This document shows positions 24,624 to 26,893 of a DNA stretch of 26,893 nt, piece after piece (position 1 is the stretch's first letter; every line of letters starts with the position of its first letter). A program made the translations under genes and the position numbers. Source of the DNA: Elusimicrobiota bacterium (GTDB taxonomy: Bacteria > Elusimicrobiota > UBA5214 > JBBAAG01); the NCBI GenBank assembly GCA_041658405.1, contig JBBAAG010000041.1:1-26893 (forward strand), read 5' to 3'. Under the pieces are notes generated by a model, which saw only the letters and a list, made by a program, of their open reading frames with translations, did no database searches and was not told where the DNA came from.

Positions 24624-26412
24624 CTACTCGCCGCAAAATAACCCATTTATTGTCGTATTTCTTACTGCGTTTAACAGGTATGTTATCGCCTGGTGACGCG
24701 AACATTAGATGCGGCCCACGGCTTTCATTCCGCGTTTTTATACCATTCAATACTGCTTGCGCGGTTTGCAGGATATTCACGGATTCTACTGTAGAGACGA
24801 AGCCAATCATCCCGGGTTTCACGGTTTTATTCCCAATTTTTGCAGTCATTACTTTGTTAAGCCCCGCAATCCCTGCAATGACATCATCTTTTACACGGAC
24901 AACACTCGCGGTGGAAGACATAAGTTCCCGCACCTGCTTTATCACTTTATCTGCAGGTACACCGCGGGATGATAAATATGCGTTACTAAACTTTTGTACG
25001 AACTGTTCTATATTTGAAGATACACTTTTCGAAGTTATAGTTTTCACTTTTCTCATACTTACCGCAGCATGAGTACCCGCGATTTTACCGAATACCTGCG
25101 TGTCAAGCAACGCATTACCCCCGGGACGGTTAGCTCCGTGCTGCCCCCCCGCGCATTCGCCGCACGCGTACAACCCGTTGACTGTGGTACGCCCGTGGAT
25201 ATCAATCTTAACCCCACCCTGGAAATGCTGGATTGCCGGCGCGATTTCTATTTTATCACCCTTCACTAAATCAATACCCCGACGGCGGAACCACTCCACG
25301 CTTTCGGGATTAATCTCCCTCAGCCTTGATAACGGCGACCTATCACGTTCCTCTGTGGTTACTGAACCCCGATGTTTAACTTCAGACTCATAGCGCAACT
25401 GCCACTTTTTGTCAAGAAGGTCAAACCTAAACCCTCTGGGGTTATGTGAGTACTCAAGAAAAACTTTTCTACCCTTCTGTATCTGCCGGTAGACCGCTAT
25501 ATCCACGAGCTTCGCTTCATCTTCATAAGATAACGGCCAACTTGCGCCTTTACGGAATACGGTATTGAATAACATATCTGTTGAAAGATACTTATGCAAA
25601 AACTCAACCCCGCGGTCATCAACAATTCTTGGTACCGCACGCATCATACTGCCGGAACACGCAAGTTTTGTTTTTATAGAACACAACCCTATCTGTATGA
25701 ACTCCATATTAACGAGTTCCGCTCCTGCGCGTAACGCCATCCCGTGCCCATCGCCATTCATACCATCAGGATAAACGTTGACACCAAAAACCCCACCGGG
25801 CCCACCGGTTGCGAGTATAATTCTTGAGGTGTTGAACCCCATAAGTTCACCGGTTTTTTCGTCAATACACCACGCTCCGCGGATAATATTGTTTTCCACA
25901 ATTAAATCAGCGATGAAACAATCTTCAATAACTTTTACTCCGGTACGTTTAACCTTTTTCACTAACGCAGCTTCTATATGGTTCGCGGTGTACGGACCGG
26001 TATAACATGCGCGGGGATACTCCGACCCATCGGTGATAAACTGATGCGGCTTTCCGTTATGTTTGACAAATGGCACACCGAGTGAGTCAAGGTACTCATA
26101 CGCATCAGCTGAATTTTGTGCCAATATTTTCGCAAGCGCATAACTTGATACACGCCCGCCGATATCATAAATATCTTTCGCGTGATGATGCCAATTATTT
26201 TTTCCTCCCGGTTCGGTATGTTTCAACGTTGCGTGGAACGCCATACGGTCAGAACACGCTGTGGCGGTAACACCGCTTTTCCCGAGTTTCCCGCGGGTAG
26301 CAAGTATGATATCCAGGTTTTGGTTTGTTTCATACGCAGCGATTGCCGCACGGATACCCGCACCACCACTGCCTATAACAAGGACATCGCAGGTAAGGTT
26401 TTTAGTATTCAC
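24619..26412 (-). CDS. FAD-binding oxidoreductase of the fumarate reductase/succinate dehydrogenase flavoprotein type
   Basis: This 597-aa flavoprotein belongs to the FAD_binding_2 superfamily shared by SdhA, FrdA, AprA and L-aspartate oxidase. The dinucleotide-binding GSGGAG (residues 14-19), an ATGGPGGVF segment near residue 200, HFQGGV, and CGECAGGQHGANRPGGNAL in the C-terminal FAD region are all present. The HFQGGV segment replaces the HxTMGG seen in FrdA, so the substrate is not succinate with any certainty. The GTG start overlaps the dehydrogenase stop as GTGA. The reading frame ends early: a tail of about 31 residues continues in another frame (24528-24623). Its pairing with an MDR dehydrogenase and the nearby KDG genes hints at sugar-acid oxidation, which is inference. 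Confidence 0.85.
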   Translation of the reverse strand: MNTKNLTCDVLVIGSGGAGIRAAIAAYETNQNLDIILATRGKLGKSGVTATACSDRMAFHATLKHTEPGGKNNWHHHAKDIYDIGGRVSSYALAKILAQNSADAYEYLDSLGVPFVKHNGKPHQFITDGSEYPRACYTGPYTANHIEAALVKKVKRTGVKVIEDCFIADLIVENNIIRGAWCIDEKTGELMGFNTSRIILATGGPGGVFGVNVYPDGMNGDGHGMALRAGAELVNMEFIQIGLCSIKTKLACSGSMMRAVPRIVDDRGVEFLHKYLSTDMLFNTVFRKGASWPLSYEDEAKLVDIAVYRQIQKGRKVFLEYSHNPRGFRFDLLDKKWQLRYESEVKHRGSVTTEERDRSPLSRLREINPESVEWFRRRGIDLVKGDKIEIAPAIQHFQGGVKIDIHGRTTVNGLYACGECAGGQHGANRPGGNALLDTQVFGKIAGTHAAVSMRKVKTITSKSVSSNIEQFVQKFSNAYLSSRGVPADKVIKQVRELMSSTASVVRVKDDVIAGIAGLNKVMTAKIGNKTVKPGMIGFVSTVESVNILQTAQAVLNGIKTRNESRGPHLMFASPGDNIPVKRSKKYDNKWVILRRVV

Positions 26413-26893
26413 GGATTAATAACCGCCTTCAAAGCTTTACGGTTAACCGCCATCTCCAACGCAATATTCGCATCCTTCAACGGATAACGGTGGGTAACAA
26501 TTTTGTTGAACGGATACTTCCCGGATAACACCAGCCGGACAGCTTTCTCAAGATGCGTATAATCATTCACCCATGAACCCTGGAGCGCAACATTTTTCCG
26601 GCAAATATCGGTGTACACATCAAACTCAACGTATCCCACTGGTGTTGCGATCCCGGGTAAGGCGTACATCCCGCCGGGTGCTACCATCTTAACGCCTTCC
26701 GCTAAGGCATTAACGTTGCCGGTACATTCTACCACAAGTTCAGCCCCGCGCCCTTGTGTTTTTGATCTCACAAATTCTATGCGCTCATCCGCTGTGGTTT
26801 TGTCGTTAATAAGAATATCCGTTGCACCGAACTCTTTACACAACTCAAGCCTATGCCTGCTGCGTTCCGTTCCAATAACAATAATATTCTCAG
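26409..26893 (-). CDS. MDR-family (zinc) alcohol dehydrogenase, C-terminal part
   Basis: The frame is open from the right window edge to 26409, giving about 160 codons that represent the NAD(P)-binding domain and C-terminus. ENIIVIGTERSRHRLELCKEFGATD is typical of the second half of the Rossmann fold, with VVECTGN and VAPGGMYALPG following and a final hinge TVTHRYPL-like stretch (IVTHRYPLKDANIALE). The N-terminal zinc-binding domain lies outside the window, so neither zinc ligands nor substrate class can be judged. It overlaps the FAD-protein gene by 4 nt, indicating one operon. Confidence 0.85.
   Translation of the reverse strand, partial: ENIIVIGTERSRHRLELCKEFGATDILINDKTTADERIEFVRSKTQGRGAELVVECTGNVNALAEGVKMVAPGGMYALPGIATPVGYVEFDVYTDICRKNVALQGSWVNDYTHLEKAVRLVLSGKYPFNKIVTHRYPLKDANIALEMAVNRKALKAVINP

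Noticed and set aside
24536..25072. A 178-codon plus-strand open frame over the 3' end of the FAD-protein gene.
   Set aside because: It lies antisense to a well-supported flavoprotein with clear motifs, has no family features, and its product is low-complexity in character.

Overview
The window is bacterial chromosome, and every supported protein gene lies on the minus strand, so the text below follows transcription from right to left. Coding density is high and neighbouring genes often overlap by 4 nt. I see no tRNA, rRNA, CRISPR array or complete transposon. The gene mix suggests an uncultivated, probably diderm and anaerobic bacterium: an EnvC/FtsX-type envelope pair, a secreted CsgG-like protein, CsaB for pyruvylated S-layer anchor polysaccharide, a secreted FnIII/SUMF1 protein, and a TrpRS with a cysteine set like that of the Fe-S TrpRS of Thermotoga. 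Elusimicrobiota- or Firestonebacteria-like lineages would fit, but this is a low-confidence inference from gene content.

Right part (about 18.7-26.9 kb). A partial MDR alcohol dehydrogenase overlaps an FAD-binding oxidoreductase by 4 nt. The oxidoreductase frame is broken near its 3' end, with the C-terminal tail continuing in another frame. Next come a small VapB-like antitoxin, a VapC/PIN remnant fused in frame to a secreted FnIII-SUMF1 protein, and a CsgG-domain secreted protein. KDG kinase and KDPG aldolase (lower Entner-Doudoroff or uronate breakdown) follow, then a PIN-PhoH ATPase.

Centre (about 9.2-18.6 kb). These are housekeeping genes: a DUF2851 protein with a C-terminal cysteine cluster, an M50 site-2-type protease, TrpRS, ScpA and ScpB (condensin partners), an EF-G-like GTPase, GalT and GlgA.

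Left part (about 1-9.2 kb). A tightly packed envelope cluster runs DUF5693 membrane protein, CsaB, FtsX-like protein, EnvC-like LytM protein with a degenerate zinc site, S41 C-terminal-processing protease, and TsaD, which apparently starts at CTG. The window ends with larB and larC, which make the nickel-pincer nucleotide cofactor; neither larA nor larE is present.

The most unusual signal is a pair of about 84-94 nt imperfect palindromes, one before larB and one before larC. They share a 34-nt identical core (46 of 50 nt over a longer stretch), but their outer arms differ between copies while remaining self-complementary within each copy. The copy before larB lies inside a 36-codon leader ORF with its own ribosome binding site, and that ORF's stop overlaps the larB start. 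The 3' arm can also pair with the likely larB ribosome binding site. The pair could be a cis-regulatory RNA for nickel-pincer cofactor synthesis or a protein-coding palindromic mobile repeat.
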